The notes under the pieces are model-generated. The model had not been told where the DNA came from and searched no databases. It was given only the letters and a program-made list of their open reading frames with translations. From assembly GCA_018432935.1 (NCBI GenBank), contig JAHDSF010000004.1, positions 62,001 to 126,000 on the forward strand: 64,000 nt of DNA. The letters run 5' to 3'. Shown one piece after another: positions 51,836-60,675 of the stretch; position 1 is the stretch's first letter, and every line of letters starts with the position of its first letter. This DNA is from Rhodospirillales bacterium. GTDB taxonomy: Bacteria; Pseudomonadota; Alphaproteobacteria; Rhodospirillales; Shumkoniaceae. The translations under genes and the position numbers were made by a program.

Positions 51836-51906
51836 CCTCATGGTTCGACAGGCTCACCATGAGGGCTCATTTTGACGCCTTGTCCTGAGCTTGTCGAAGG
51901 ACGAGG
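51836..51906. repeat. Two 29-bp dispersed repeat units in inverted pair (copies 2 and 3)
   Basis: Unit 51836-51864 has arms CCTCATGGT and ACCATGAGG; unit 51878-51906 has arms CCTTGTCCT and AGGACGAGG. Their centres (TCGACAGGCTC and GAGCTTGTCGA) are near complements, so the two units are head to head with 13 bp between them. They lie between hypF and hypC, and the same pair arrangement flanks hypA at 54354-54422. Confidence 0.85.
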
Positions 51907-51914
51907 CCCCGCCG

Positions 51915-52997
51915 TCACACCGTCATCAGCCCCGCCGCCCAGGCTTGGCCGAGGCTGATCGCGGGGTCGCCCAGCGACATCGCCCGCGGCACCAGCACCG
52001 CCAATCCCCGCCGTTCCAGCTCCGCCTTCAGGCCCTCGCGGAGGTGGCGGTTGAAGAAGCAGCCGCCCGCGAACGCCACCTCGCCGATATCCTCCCGCTC
52101 CGCCGCCGCGGCCGCCCAGTCCGCCATCGCCACCACCAGGGTGCCGTGGAAGAGCGCGGCGCCCTCGGCGGCGGGCCGTCCGATCATCGCCTTCAGCGTC
52201 GGCAACATGTCGAGCACGCCGCCCTCGATCCGGTAGCCGCCCTCCAGCACCCGTGGCCGGTCGACGGCCGCCTCCAGCGACATCGGCGCGTCGCCCTCGC
52301 TGGTCGATATCAGCTTGACGCCGGCCAGCGCCGCGGCGGCGTCGAACAGCCGGCCGCAACTCGAGGTTGGCGGGCTGTTGAGCCCCTGCGCCAGCATACG
52401 GGCGCAGATGCCGGCCCCCGGTACCTCCGCGAAGACCTGGGGGATCGAAGCGTCCATCCCCAGGGCGTGCAGGGCCGCGACACCCATCCGCCACGGCTCC
52501 CGCGCCGCCGCATCTCCACCCGGCTGGCGCAAGTGGCGCAGGTGCCCGAGGCGCCGGTATCCCCCGGCATCGACCCGCAGCAGCTCGCCGCCCCAGGCGG
52601 TGCCGTCGTCGCCGAGTCCAAAGCCGTCGAGCGCCAGCCCCAGGATCGGTCCGGTCCGCCCGTACTCGGCCATCACCGCCGCGACGTGGGCGTGGTGGTG
52701 CTGCACCGCCACCATCCGCAGCCCCGACTCCATGGCGAACCGGGTCCCGTAGTAGTCCGGGTGGAGGTCGTGCGCCACCACCTCGGCCCGGCCGTGACGC
52801 ATCAGGTGGGCGACCGAGTTCTCGAACGCCCGCACCGCCTGTTCGGTGTGGAGGTCGCCGTGCGGCTCGGTGATGGCCGCATCGGTGCCGATCGCCAGGC
52901 AAACCGTGTTCTTGAGGATCGAGCCGACCGCCAGCGTCGCCGGCAGGCGTCTTGCCAGACCGATGTGGCGAACGCAAGGGACCGGCGCGTCGAGCAT
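51915..52997 (-). CDS. hypF: Short HypF: C-terminal carbamoyltransferase (Kae1-like) domain only
   Basis: HypF makes the carbamoyl group used for cyanide ligands of NiFe hydrogenase. This copy has 360 residues and begins MLDAPVPCVRHIGLARR, corresponding to the C-terminal half of normal HypF (about 750 residues). The Kae1-like motifs are present: the QHHHAHVAAVMAE metal site, LALDGFGLGDDGTAWGGEL and GEVAFAGGCFFNRHL. The acylphosphatase, zinc-finger and YrdC-like parts are missing, and nothing like them lies in the adjoining hypB or spacer. The ATG follows GAAGGGC. Shortened HypF1 proteins are known from Ralstonia (from memory), so it may still work with partners. Confidence 0.85.
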   Translation of the reverse strand: MLDAPVPCVRHIGLARRLPATLAVGSILKNTVCLAIGTDAAITEPHGDLHTEQAVRAFENSVAHLMRHGRAEVVAHDLHPDYYGTRFAMESGLRMVAVQHHHAHVAAVMAEYGRTGPILGLALDGFGLGDDGTAWGGELLRVDAGGYRRLGHLRHLRQPGGDAAAREPWRMGVAALHALGMDASIPQVFAEVPGAGICARMLAQGLNSPPTSSCGRLFDAAAALAGVKLISTSEGDAPMSLEAAVDRPRVLEGGYRIEGGVLDMLPTLKAMIGRPAAEGAALFHGTLVVAMADWAAAAAEREDIGEVAFAGGCFFNRHLREGLKAELERRGLAVLVPRAMSLGDPAISLGQAWAAGLMTV

Positions 52998-53004
52998 GCC
53001 CTTC

Positions 53005-53865
53005 TCACCCGGCCTGGCGGCGCCGCGCGGTGGCGGCTTCGCGGCCACGGCGGATCCACGCCAGCCACTCGTCCAGCCCCTGCCCGGTGGTCGCCGACAC
53101 CTGCACCACCTCGATCTCGGGGCGGATGCGGCGTGCGTACTCGATGCAGCGCGCGACATCGAACGACAGGTACGGCAGCAGGTCGACCTTGTTGATGACC
53201 ATGAGGTCGGAGACGGCAAACATGTCGGGGTACTTGAGCGGCTTGTCCTCGCCCTCGGTAACCGACAGCACCACCACCTTGTGCGCCTCGCCGAGATCGA
53301 AGGCGGCCGGGCAGACGAGGTTGCCGACGTTCTCGACGAACAGCACGCCGCCCGCCTCGGGGTCGAGATTCTGGATCGCGTGGCCGACCATGTGGGCGTC
53401 GAGGTGGCAGCCCTTCCCGGTGTTGATCTGGATCGCGGGCACGTCGGTGGCGCGGATGCGCTCGGCGTCGAGGCCCGTCTGCTGGTCGCCCTCGATGACC
53501 GCAATCGGGAACTCGCCGCGCAGCGCCTCGATCGTCTTCACCAAGAGCGTCGTCTTGCCCGAGCCGGGGCTGGAGACGAGGTTGAGGGCAAAGGTCTTGC
53601 GGCCAGCCAGAAAGGCCCGGTTCTCGGCGGCGTAGCGGTTGTTGGCGCCGAGGATGTCGCTCTCGATCTGAACGATTCGCGCCTCGTCGAGGCCCGGCGC
53701 ATGCGATCCGCCGAGGGGCGCGTGATGATGATCGTGATCGTCGTGATGGTGGTGGTCGTGACCGTGGTCGTGCGGGTGGGAATGAACGTGCCCGTCGTGG
53801 CTATGCTCGTGCTCGTGCTCGTGGGTATGGCCGCCGGTCTGGCCGCAGCCGCAATAGGTGCACAT
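53005..53865 (-). CDS. hypB: Hydrogenase nickel incorporation GTPase HypB (His-rich)
   Basis: HypB is a GTPase that delivers nickel to hydrogenase with HypA. The 286-residue protein has the N-terminal nickel motif CxxCxC (Cys2, 5, 7), an extensive His-rich stretch with 20 histidines between residues 13 and 48 that can store nickel, and a SIMIBI GTPase domain with P-loop GSGKTT at residues 101-106, [18 protein letters not shown] and NKVDLLPY. The ATG directly follows the hypA stop. It ends 7 bp before hypF. Confidence 0.96.
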   Translation of the reverse strand: MCTYCGCGQTGGHTHEHEHEHSHDGHVHSHPHDHGHDHHHHDDHDHHHAPLGGSHAPGLDEARIVQIESDILGANNRYAAENRAFLAGRKTFALNLVSSPGSGKTTLLVKTIEALRGEFPIAVIEGDQQTGLDAERIRATDVPAIQINTGKGCHLDAHMVGHAIQNLDPEAGGVLFVENVGNLVCPAAFDLGEAHKVVVLSVTEGEDKPLKYPDMFAVSDLMVINKVDLLPYLSFDVARCIEYARRIRPEIEVVQVSATTGQGLDEWLAWIRRGREAATARRRQAG

Positions 53866-54207
53866 TCAATCGACCTCCAGTTCCTTGATGCGCATGGCGT
53901 CGCCGTCGATCACCTCGAGCCCGAAGGCGCCGCACGAAGGGCAGGGATCGAAGCGATGCTTCAGCGCCGCCTCGGTGCCGCACTTGCGGCAGCGGCCCCG
54001 CCCCTTGGTGCGGATGATCTCGAGCCTCGCCCCGTCCGCCAGCGAGCCCTTCATCACCGCCTCGAAGCACAGCTCCATCGCCTCGGGCTCCGCGTGCGAC
54101 AGCTCGCCGATCTCCAGCCGCACCACCTGGACGCGCGAGAATTCCTGCAGGCGGGCCTGGTCCTGGATCAGCCTCAGTACGCCCTCGCAGAGCGACATCT
54201 CATGCAT
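53866..54207 (-). CDS. hypA: Hydrogenase nickel incorporation protein HypA
   Basis: HypA inserts nickel into hydrogenase together with HypB. The 113-residue protein has the nickel-binding MHE start (His2) and the zinc site of two CxxC motifs, Cys73/76 and Cys89/92. Its stop codon touches the hypB start. It is the first gene of the minus-strand unit hypA-hypB-hypF-hypC-hypD-hypE; the repeats between hypF/hypC and hypD/hypE do not break the order. No hydrogenase structural gene is in the window. Confidence 0.96.
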   Translation of the reverse strand: MHEMSLCEGVLRLIQDQARLQEFSRVQVVRLEIGELSHAEPEAMELCFEAVMKGSLADGARLEIIRTKGRGRCRKCGTEAALKHRFDPCPSCGAFGLEVIDGDAMRIKELEVD

Positions 54208-54301
54208 CGGGGCGCCTCGAGACGGACAGCGGTACGGCGCACGACATCGGGGCGATCTTAGACAAGTTTATAACGATCCTCAAAAGCAAATTACACCAGT
54301 T

Positions 54302-54330
54302 TCCCTCTCCGCCCGTAAGGGGGAGAGGGA
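54302..54330. repeat. C/G-tract hairpin repeat upstream of hypA
   Basis: TCCCTCTCC (54302-54310) pairs with GGAGAGGGA (54322-54330) as perfect 9-bp arms. It is related in style to the repeat in front of dsrN and belongs to the same kind of dispersed C/G-tract hairpin. It lies in the 221-bp spacer between hypA and the Lrp gene. Confidence 0.65.
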
Positions 54331-54353
54331 GGGGAGCGGTCGCAGCACGAGAA

Positions 54354-54422
54354 CCTCATCCTGAGCCTGTCGAAGGATGAGGCAGCCGCAGCCCCTCATG
54401 GTTCGACAAGCTCACCACGAGG
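54354..54422. repeat. Two 29-bp dispersed repeat units (copies 4 and 5)
   Basis: Unit 54354-54382 is identical to the one after fabI (35027-35055). Unit 54394-54422 has arms CCTCATGGT and ACCACGAGG and resembles the unit at 51836. They are an inverted pair with 11 bp between them, in the same style as the pair at 51836-51906 but with the unit types in the opposite order. The second unit ends 6 bp before the Lrp gene stop. Confidence 0.85.
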
Positions 54423-54428
54423 TTCATG

Positions 54429-54911
54429 TCACCTCGTCTCGCCTTCTTCCTCCAGTGGCAGCGCGGTGCGGTAGACGACCTGCTTCAAGGCGAAGCTCGA
54501 CTTGATGCTGGCCACTCCCGGGAACCTCGTCAGGTGGTCGAGCAGGAAGCGCTCGTACGCGTGGAGGTCGGCGGTGACGACGCGCAACAGGTAGTCCGCG
54601 TCGCCGGTCATAAGATAGCACTCCATGACCTCGGGGCAACCGCGGATGCGCTCCTCGAAGCTTTCCAGGTTCTTCTCGACTTGCCGCTCCAGAGTCACGC
54701 TGACGAAGATGCTGACCGGCAGTCCGACGACGTTCTGGTCGACCAGGGTGGCGTAGCCGCGGATCACCCCCCGCTCCTCAAGGGCGCGCACCCGGCGCAG
54801 GCACGGTGAGGGCGACAACCCGACCGCCTGCGCGAGGTCGACGTTGCTGAGCCGGGCCTCCTTCTGCAGGCGGTGGAGGATGCGCCGATCGATGGTATCA
54901 AGTTTTGGCAT
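54429..54911 (-). CDS. Lrp/AsnC-family transcriptional regulator
   Basis: The 160-residue regulator has an N-terminal helix-turn-helix ([39 protein letters not shown]) and a C-terminal amino-acid-binding RAM domain ([13 protein letters not shown]). Lrp proteins respond to small amino acids. It stands divergently 130 bp from the E1-type dehydrogenase gene and is likely its regulator; Lrp regulators next to such E1 genes occur, for instance, in the methionine gamma-lyase (mde) systems of pseudomonads. The ATG at 54911 is chosen; a longer frame to 54962 is less likely. Confidence 0.9.
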   Translation of the reverse strand: MPKLDTIDRRILHRLQKEARLSNVDLAQAVGLSPSPCLRRVRALEERGVIRGYATLVDQNVVGLPVSIFVSVTLERQVEKNLESFEERIRGCPEVMECYLMTGDADYLLRVVTADLHAYERFLLDHLTRFPGVASIKSSFALKQVVYRTALPLEEEGETR

Positions 54912-55041
54912 CTTATGCTGTCCAGCTCTGCTCCACAGGTCATTTATTGCGTTATCCTGCACTCCGGAGCACCCATTCGCAAGGATTCACCCCAGGACGC
55001 TGCGCTATCATGGGCCGTTCCCCTGAGGCAAGGATCCGACC

Positions 55042-57348
55042 ATGGACGGGCAGACGACGCCGGGAATCGACGCCGAGGAGTTGCGCATGCTGCGCACGCT
55101 GGAGCGCAAGCTGCTCTGGCTTTCGACCTGGACCATCCATCACGCCAACCACCTGCGACCCAACCCCGGCGGGCTCAAGGTCGGCGGGCACCAGTCGGCC
55201 TGCGCCTCGGCGACCCAGCTTCTCACCGCTCTTTACTTCCACGCGCTCAGGCCCGAGGACCGGGTGGCGGTGAAGCCGCATGCCTCGCCGGTGTTCCACG
55301 CCATCCAGTACTTGCTCGGCAACCAGGACCTGGAGACGCTGAAACGGTACCGAGCGCTGGGCGGCGCCCAGAGCTACCCGTCGAAAACCAAGGACCACGA
55401 CGGGGTCGACATCTCGACCGGCTCGGTCGGCCTGGGGCCGGCGTTCACCGTGTTCGCCTCGCTGGCCCAGGACTACGCCCGCCTGCACGGACATCTGCCG
55501 AAGAGCGCGCCGCAGGGCCGCATGATCGCCATCGTCGGCGACGGCGAGATGGACGAGGGCAGCATCTACGAGGCGCTGTGGGAGGGCTGGAAGCACGGGC
55601 TTCGGAACTGCTGGTGGATCATCGACTACAACCGGCAGAGCCTCGACGGCGTCGTTTCCGACCACCTGTTCCGCCTGATCGACCGCGTTTTTCGCGCCAC
55701 CGGCTGGAACGTGGTGACGCTGAAGTACGGCCGGCGTATGCGCGAGGCATTCCGGCTGCCCGGCGGGCTCGCCCTCAAGCGCTGGATCAACGACTGCCCG
55801 AACGCCCTCTATTCGGCGCTTACCTTCCAGGGCGGCGCCGCCTGGCGCAGCCAGATCATGGCCGACATCGGGGCGACCAGCGACGTCGCGCTGCTGCTCG
55901 ACCGCTACGACGACGACGCGCTCCACGCATTGATGTGCAACCTCGGCGGTCACTGCCTGGAGACCATCCTCGAGGCGTTCGACGCCTGCGCCCAGGACGA
56001 CCGCCCGACCTGCTTCCTCGCCTACACCGTGAAAGGATACGGCCTGCCGATCGCCGGCCACCGCGACAACCATTCGGGCGTCTGCACCAGCGATCAGGTG
56101 GACCAGCTGCGCCGCGAGATGGGGATCGCCGCGGGCGAGGAATGGGAGCCCTTCGCCGGCCTCGGCATGCCGGCGGCCGAGGTGCAGGCGTTTCTCGATG
56201 CCATCCCCTTCGTCTCCGCCCCCCGGCGCTGGACCGAGGCCGAGCCGGTGGCGGTGCCGGCGCGCCTGCCGGTCCCCGAGGCCGAGCGAATCTCGACCCA
56301 GGAAGCGTTCGGCAAAATCCTGCAGGAGATCGCCAAGACCGACGGCGATTTCGCGTCCCGGCTTGTCAGCTTCTCGCCCGACGTCACCGCCTCGACCGGG
56401 CTCGCGGGCTGGGTCAACCGGCGCGGCTTGTTCGCGCGCGAACACAAGGACGACGTCTTCCACCAGCGCCACATCGCCTCCGCCCACAAGTGGGAGGCCA
56501 GCGAGAAGGGTCAGCACGTCGAACTGGGCATCTCGGAGAACAACCTGTTCCTGGCGCTCGCCGCCTTCGGCCTTTCGCACGAGCTATTCGGGGTCCGCCT
56601 GCTGCCGGTGGGAACCCTCTACGATCCCTTTGTCGCGCGCGGCCGCGACGCCCTGACCTATGCCTGCTACCAGGACTCGCGGATGATGGTTGTGGGCACG
56701 CCATCCGGCATCACCCTCTCCCCCGAAGGCGGCGCCCATCAGTCGGTGACGTCGCCGCTCTCCGGCATCGGCCAGCCCGGGCTCGCCTACTTCGAGCCGG
56801 CCTTCGCCGACGAACTGGCGGTGGCGATGCGCTGGGGGTTCGAGCACATGCAGGCCGACGACGGCGGCTCGGTCTACCTGCGCCTGTCGACGCGGCCCCT
56901 CGCCCAGCCGCGGCGGGAGATGACGGACGCCCTCGCCGCCGACATCCTGGCCGGCGCATACTGGCGGATCCGGCCGCAGGATCCGAAAGCGGGCGCGATC
57001 GTCTCCTGCGGCGTGCTGGCGCCGGAAGCCGCGGCCGCCCACGCCGCCATCGGGGGCGGCGCCGGCCTGCTTGCCATCACCTCACCCGAGCGGCTGTTCG
57101 CCGATTGGCGACGCCGCGGGCCGCAATGCCACCTCGCCCGCCTGCTCCTCGGCGTCGCGCCCGGCGCCCCGCTGCTGACCGTGCAGGACGCCCATCCGCT
57201 GGCGCTGGCCTGGATCGGCTCGATCGCCGGCCACCCGGTGACGCCGCTCGGGGTCGACCGCTTCGGCCAGTGCGGCAGCGTGGACGAGCTGTATCGCGAA
57301 TACGGCCTCGCCGTGCCGGCGATCGTGGCGGCGCGGCGGGCGGGCTAG
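55042..57348 (+). CDS. Homodimeric 2-oxoacid dehydrogenase E1 (AceE/MdeB-like, transketolase family)
   Basis: The 768-residue ThDP enzyme resembles the homodimeric E1 of pyruvate dehydrogenase (AceE) and the 2-oxobutyrate dehydrogenase MdeB. It shows HANHLRPNPGGLKVGGHQSA near residue 34, the ThDP signature GDGEMDEGS at 167-175 with the closing NRQSLDG, a central pyrimidine-binding domain (GISENNLFLALAAFGLS) and a transketolase C-terminal domain. It is about 120 residues shorter than AceE, as in MdeB-type proteins. No E2 or E3 gene is adjacent, so its partners are elsewhere or absent. The ATG at 55042 follows AAGGA; the Lrp regulator is divergent. Confidence 0.83.
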   Translation: MDGQTTPGIDAEELRMLRTLERKLLWLSTWTIHHANHLRPNPGGLKVGGHQSACASATQLLTALYFHALRPEDRVAVKPHASPVFHAIQYLLGNQDLETLKRYRALGGAQSYPSKTKDHDGVDISTGSVGLGPAFTVFASLAQDYARLHGHLPKSAPQGRMIAIVGDGEMDEGSIYEALWEGWKHGLRNCWWIIDYNRQSLDGVVSDHLFRLIDRVFRATGWNVVTLKYGRRMREAFRLPGGLALKRWINDCPNALYSALTFQGGAAWRSQIMADIGATSDVALLLDRYDDDALHALMCNLGGHCLETILEAFDACAQDDRPTCFLAYTVKGYGLPIAGHRDNHSGVCTSDQVDQLRREMGIAAGEEWEPFAGLGMPAAEVQAFLDAIPFVSAPRRWTEAEPVAVPARLPVPEAERISTQEAFGKILQEIAKTDGDFASRLVSFSPDVTASTGLAGWVNRRGLFAREHKDDVFHQRHIASAHKWEASEKGQHVELGISENNLFLALAAFGLSHELFGVRLLPVGTLYDPFVARGRDALTYACYQDSRMMVVGTPSGITLSPEGGAHQSVTSPLSGIGQPGLAYFEPAFADELAVAMRWGFEHMQADDGGSVYLRLSTRPLAQPRREMTDALAADILAGAYWRIRPQDPKAGAIVSCGVLAPEAAAAHAAIGGGAGLLAITSPERLFADWRRRGPQCHLARLLLGVAPGAPLLTVQDAHPLALAWIGSIAGHPVTPLGVDRFGQCGSVDELYREYGLAVPAIVAARRAG

Positions 57349-57429
57349 GCATGGCTCGCCTCTCGCGGCAGGGTTGACGCGGCGGCCCTCGCCCCATATC
57401 GGAAGGCAGGGTTCGCAGAGGAGACCGCC

Positions 57430-58200
57430 ATGATCCATCTCGACGTCCGCGGGACGCGGGTACCCGCTCTCGGCTTCGGCACCTGGCAGCTCACCGGTAG
57501 CGCCTGTGCCCGGATGGTGCGCACCGCCCTCGAGATCGGCTACCGCCACGTCGATACCGCGGCGATGTACGACAACGAGGAGGCGGTCGGCGAGGCGCTG
57601 CGCAGTCCCGGAATCCCCCGCGAGGAGCTGTTCGTGGTGACCAAGGTGTGGTCGAGCGACCTCGCCCGCGACCGCCTGCTGCGCTCGGCCAATGCCAGCC
57701 TGAGGAAGCTGGGCCTCGACCGCGTCGACCTGCTGCTGATCCACTGGCCGAGCCCGTCGGTGCCGCTGGGCGAGACCCTGGGCGCGATGCGCGAGTTGCA
57801 GGAGCAGGGCAAGGTGGGCCACATCGGGGTCAGCAACTTCTCGGCCGCCCTGATGCGCGAAGCCGAGGAGCAACACGGGATCGAGGTGTTCGCCAACCAG
57901 GTGCCGTACCACCCGTTCACCCGCCAGGACGACGTGCTCGCGATGTGCCGGGAGCGGCGGATCATGCTGACCGCCTACACCCCGATCAAGTCGGCCGCCC
58001 GCGACCGCACGCTGGCCGAGATCGGCCGCCGCCACGGCAAGAGCGCTCCACAGGTGGCGCTGCGCTGGCTGGTCGAGCAGGACATGGTCTCGGCCATCCC
58101 GCGATCCTCGAATCCCGAGCACGCCCGCGCCAACTACGACATCTTCGACTTCGCCCTGAGCGACGAGGAGAAGACGCGAATCGCCGCGCTGGCGCGATAG
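57430..58200 (+). CDS. Aldo/keto reductase
   Basis: The 256-residue TIM-barrel NADPH-dependent oxidoreductase has the complete catalytic tetrad Asp42, Tyr47, Lys72 and His105, with GFGTWQL, the GYRHVDTAAMYDNE segment and the coenzyme-binding ending AIPRSSNPEHARAN. It looks like the 2,5-diketo-gluconate-reductase subgroup; the physiological substrate cannot be told. It lies 81 bp after the E1 gene with GAGGAGA before its ATG. Confidence 0.93.
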   Translation: MIHLDVRGTRVPALGFGTWQLTGSACARMVRTALEIGYRHVDTAAMYDNEEAVGEALRSPGIPREELFVVTKVWSSDLARDRLLRSANASLRKLGLDRVDLLLIHWPSPSVPLGETLGAMRELQEQGKVGHIGVSNFSAALMREAEEQHGIEVFANQVPYHPFTRQDDVLAMCRERRIMLTAYTPIKSAARDRTLAEIGRRHGKSAPQVALRWLVEQDMVSAIPRSSNPEHARANYDIFDFALSDEEKTRIAALAR

Positions 58201-58307
58201 CCCGCGGCTCCGCCGTCCCGGCGAACCGACTTGACGGCGGTCAAGGCGAGGGCGAACGGGCCGCCCTATGGTGCCTTCCAGCAACCTGCGGCGGGAGAGA
58301 CAGCACC

Positions 58308-58850
58308 ATGAGCGGAACCCATCCCATAGACGTCCTCGACCACGAGCACCGGGTGATCGAGAAGGTGATCGCCGAGATGCGAACAGCGGCCGAAAAGCTG
58401 GCTTCCGGGCGCCCGGTCGACGGCGGGCGGCTGCGCGGCTTCGCCCCCTTCCTGCGCGGCTTTGCCGATGCCTGCCATCACGGCAAGGAGGAGCACCGGC
58501 TGTTCCCGCTGCTGCTGGAGAAGGGCCTGCCGGCCCAGGGCGGCCCCGTCCAGGTGATGGTCGCCGAGCACGAGCACGCCCGCATCCTGATCGCCGAAAT
58601 GGCCGAGCTGGCGCAAACCTTCAGCCCCGACAGCCCCACCGACCGCCGCGTCCTCGCCCATGTCCTGACCCAGATCGCCGACCACTACACCCAGCACATC
58701 TGGAAGGAGGACCATGTCCTGTTCCCGATGGCGCGCCGTCTGCTGGACAAGGACGACGTGGCGCGGCTCGAGACCGAGTTCGCCGCCGTCGAGACGGAGC
58801 ATGGCGCGCACCAGCGGTTCCACGATTTCGCCAGGGGCCTGGCCGCCTGA
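58308..58850 (+). CDS. Hemerythrin-like (HHE) cation-binding protein
   Basis: The 180-residue four-helix protein has the metal-binding histidines and carboxylates of the HHE family: LDHEHRVIEKV, CHHGKEEHRLFPLL, AEHEHARIL and HYTQHIWKEDHVLFPMARR. These proteins bind a diiron site and are connected with oxygen, nitric-oxide or iron handling. It has a ribosome-binding GGGAGAG, eight bases before the ATG at 58308, and converges with asnB. The family is clear, the role open. Confidence 0.9.
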   Translation: MSGTHPIDVLDHEHRVIEKVIAEMRTAAEKLASGRPVDGGRLRGFAPFLRGFADACHHGKEEHRLFPLLLEKGLPAQGGPVQVMVAEHEHARILIAEMAELAQTFSPDSPTDRRVLAHVLTQIADHYTQHIWKEDHVLFPMARRLLDKDDVARLETEFAAVETEHGAHQRFHDFARGLAA

Positions 58851-58896
58851 GCGGAGGCCTTGCCGTCGCCGGGATTGAGAAGGGCTCAGCTCCGGC

Positions 58897-60675
58897 TCAG
58901 CGCTTCTGCCCCAGCGTCGAGAACACGTCGCCGGCGCTGGGCAGGCCCTGGATGTAGCGGCGGTGCCAGAGGGCGTAGAAGAGCAGGTTCCAGGTGGCCT
59001 GGCCGCTCTTGGCTGGGGCAGCTGCGAACAGCGCCTCGACAGCGCCCGGCTTGCAGATCTCCTCGATCCCGGGCTGGGCTGCCACCAGCGGACCCAGCGC
59101 CCTGCCGCGCCTGGCGATCCATTCCCCGACCGGGACCGTGAAGCCGCGCTTGCGGGAGTATGGAAGCGCCTGCGGCAGCTTGCCGTGCAGCCAGCGCCGC
59201 AGCAGCCACTTGCCCGACCGCAGGCGGACCTTCAGGCGATCGGGGAGCCGATAGGCGAAGGCGGCGACCTCGGGATCGAGGAAGGGCGTCCGCCCTTCCA
59301 CCCCGTGCGCCATCAGGCAGCGGTCGAGCTTGATCAGGAGGTCGTTGGGCAGCCAGTCGGCGCAGTCGGTCGCCTGGGCCACCTGGATGGCGCTGCGGCC
59401 GCGCTCGCGCGCCGCCTCCTCGGCCGCAGCGATGCCGGAGCGCCAGTCGGCAGGACTCTCGCGCAGGACATCGAGGCCATCGAAGGCGCCGGCGGCGCGC
59501 ATGGTCCGCCGCCACGGCATCCACCACCGGGCTGCGCGGCGGTAGCGGCCGTAGCCGGCGAACATCTCGTCGCCGCCCTCGCCGCTCAGCACCACCTTGA
59601 ACCCGGCGGCGCGCGCCGACGCCGCCAGCTTGTAGCTGGGCAGCACGGCGTAGTCGGCGGCCGGGTCGTCGATCACTTCGGCGATCTCGGGAAGCAGCTG
59701 CCAGAAGTCCCCCTCGCCGAAGTCGACCGACCTGAATCGCGCTCCGGCGGCCTTCGCCACCGCCTCGGCGTGGGCGCGCTCGTCCGCTACCGTGGTTCCC
59801 GAGAAGCCGGCCGTGAAGGCGGTTACCGGCGTCTCGTTGAGTTCGCGCATGAGGGCAAGGATGGCCGAGGAATCGATGCCGCCCGACAGGAACATCGCGT
59901 ACGGAACGTCCGCCCGCTGGTGCACCGTCACACTGTCGCGCAGCACATTGTCGAGCTGCGACAGCGCGGCCTCGCGCGAGAGCCGCAGGCGCGGAGCCGA
60001 CGGCAGGGCGTTGCGCATGCGGCGGGCCACCACCTTTCCCTTCTCGACCACCAGCGTCTCGCCCGGCAGCACCCGCATGATGCCCTGCAATGCGGTCTCG
60101 CGGCCGGTGGTGAACTGGAGCTGCAGCAGTTCGTCGCGCGCCTTGCCGTTGAGCCGCGCCGCACTGACCCCCGCCGCCAGCAGCGCCCGCGCCTCGGAAG
60201 CGAAGGCGAAGCCGCGCGCGGTCTCGACGTAGTAGAGCGGCTTGATGCCGAACGGATCGCGCGCGATCACCAGTCGGCGGTGCAGCGGGTCGTGAATGGC
60301 GATCGCATACATCCCGCGCAGCTTGTCGGCGAAGGCAACGCCGTCGCGGCGGTACAGGTGCAGCGGCGCTTCGCAGTCGCAGCGGGTGGCAAAAGCGCCC
60401 TCGCCCAGTTCGCGGCGCAGCTCGATGTAGTTGTAGATCTCGCCGTTGGCGACCAACGCCAGCCAGCCGCCGCGGCCGTCGTTGAGATAGAAGGGCTGGT
60501 TGCCCCCTGACAAGTCGATGATCGCCAGCCGCGTCTGCACCATGCCGACGCCGGGCGCCTGGTAGTTGCCCCTGCCGTCGGGGCCGCGGTGGGCGAGAGA
60601 GGCGGCGAAGCGGTCGAGCAGATCCGCCTCGACGACGGCGCCGTCAGCTGACATGAACCCCGCAATGCCGCACAT
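58897..60675 (-). CDS. asnB: Asparagine synthase (glutamine-hydrolysing), polysaccharide-cluster type
   Basis: The 592-residue protein has an N-terminal glutaminase domain with catalytic Cys2 (MCGIAGF) and HRGPDG, and an ATP-dependent synthetase domain with SGGIDSSAILAL and GEGGDEMFAGYGRY. Members embedded in glycosyltransferase clusters (exosortase/XrtA-type or LPS loci) may amidate a sugar rather than aspartate. The ATG overlaps the stop codon of the upstream GT4 gene (TGATG), so it is translated with the glycan genes. Confidence 0.9.
   Translation of the reverse strand: MCGIAGFMSADGAVVEADLLDRFAASLAHRGPDGRGNYQAPGVGMVQTRLAIIDLSGGNQPFYLNDGRGGWLALVANGEIYNYIELRRELGEGAFATRCDCEAPLHLYRRDGVAFADKLRGMYAIAIHDPLHRRLVIARDPFGIKPLYYVETARGFAFASEARALLAAGVSAARLNGKARDELLQLQFTTGRETALQGIMRVLPGETLVVEKGKVVARRMRNALPSAPRLRLSREAALSQLDNVLRDSVTVHQRADVPYAMFLSGGIDSSAILALMRELNETPVTAFTAGFSGTTVADERAHAEAVAKAAGARFRSVDFGEGDFWQLLPEIAEVIDDPAADYAVLPSYKLAASARAAGFKVVLSGEGGDEMFAGYGRYRRAARWWMPWRRTMRAAGAFDGLDVLRESPADWRSGIAAAEEAARERGRSAIQVAQATDCADWLPNDLLIKLDRCLMAHGVEGRTPFLDPEVAAFAYRLPDRLKVRLRSGKWLLRRWLHGKLPQALPYSRKRGFTVPVGEWIARRGRALGPLVAAQPGIEEICKPGAVEALFAAAPAKSGQATWNLLFYALWHRRYIQGLPSAGDVFSTLGQKR

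Noticed and set aside
52998-53504. An N-terminal HypF part upstream of the short gene
   Set aside because: The frame is open to 53504, but this stretch is the antiphase of hypB and reads as a Ser/Arg-rich shadow without zinc-finger or YrdC motifs.
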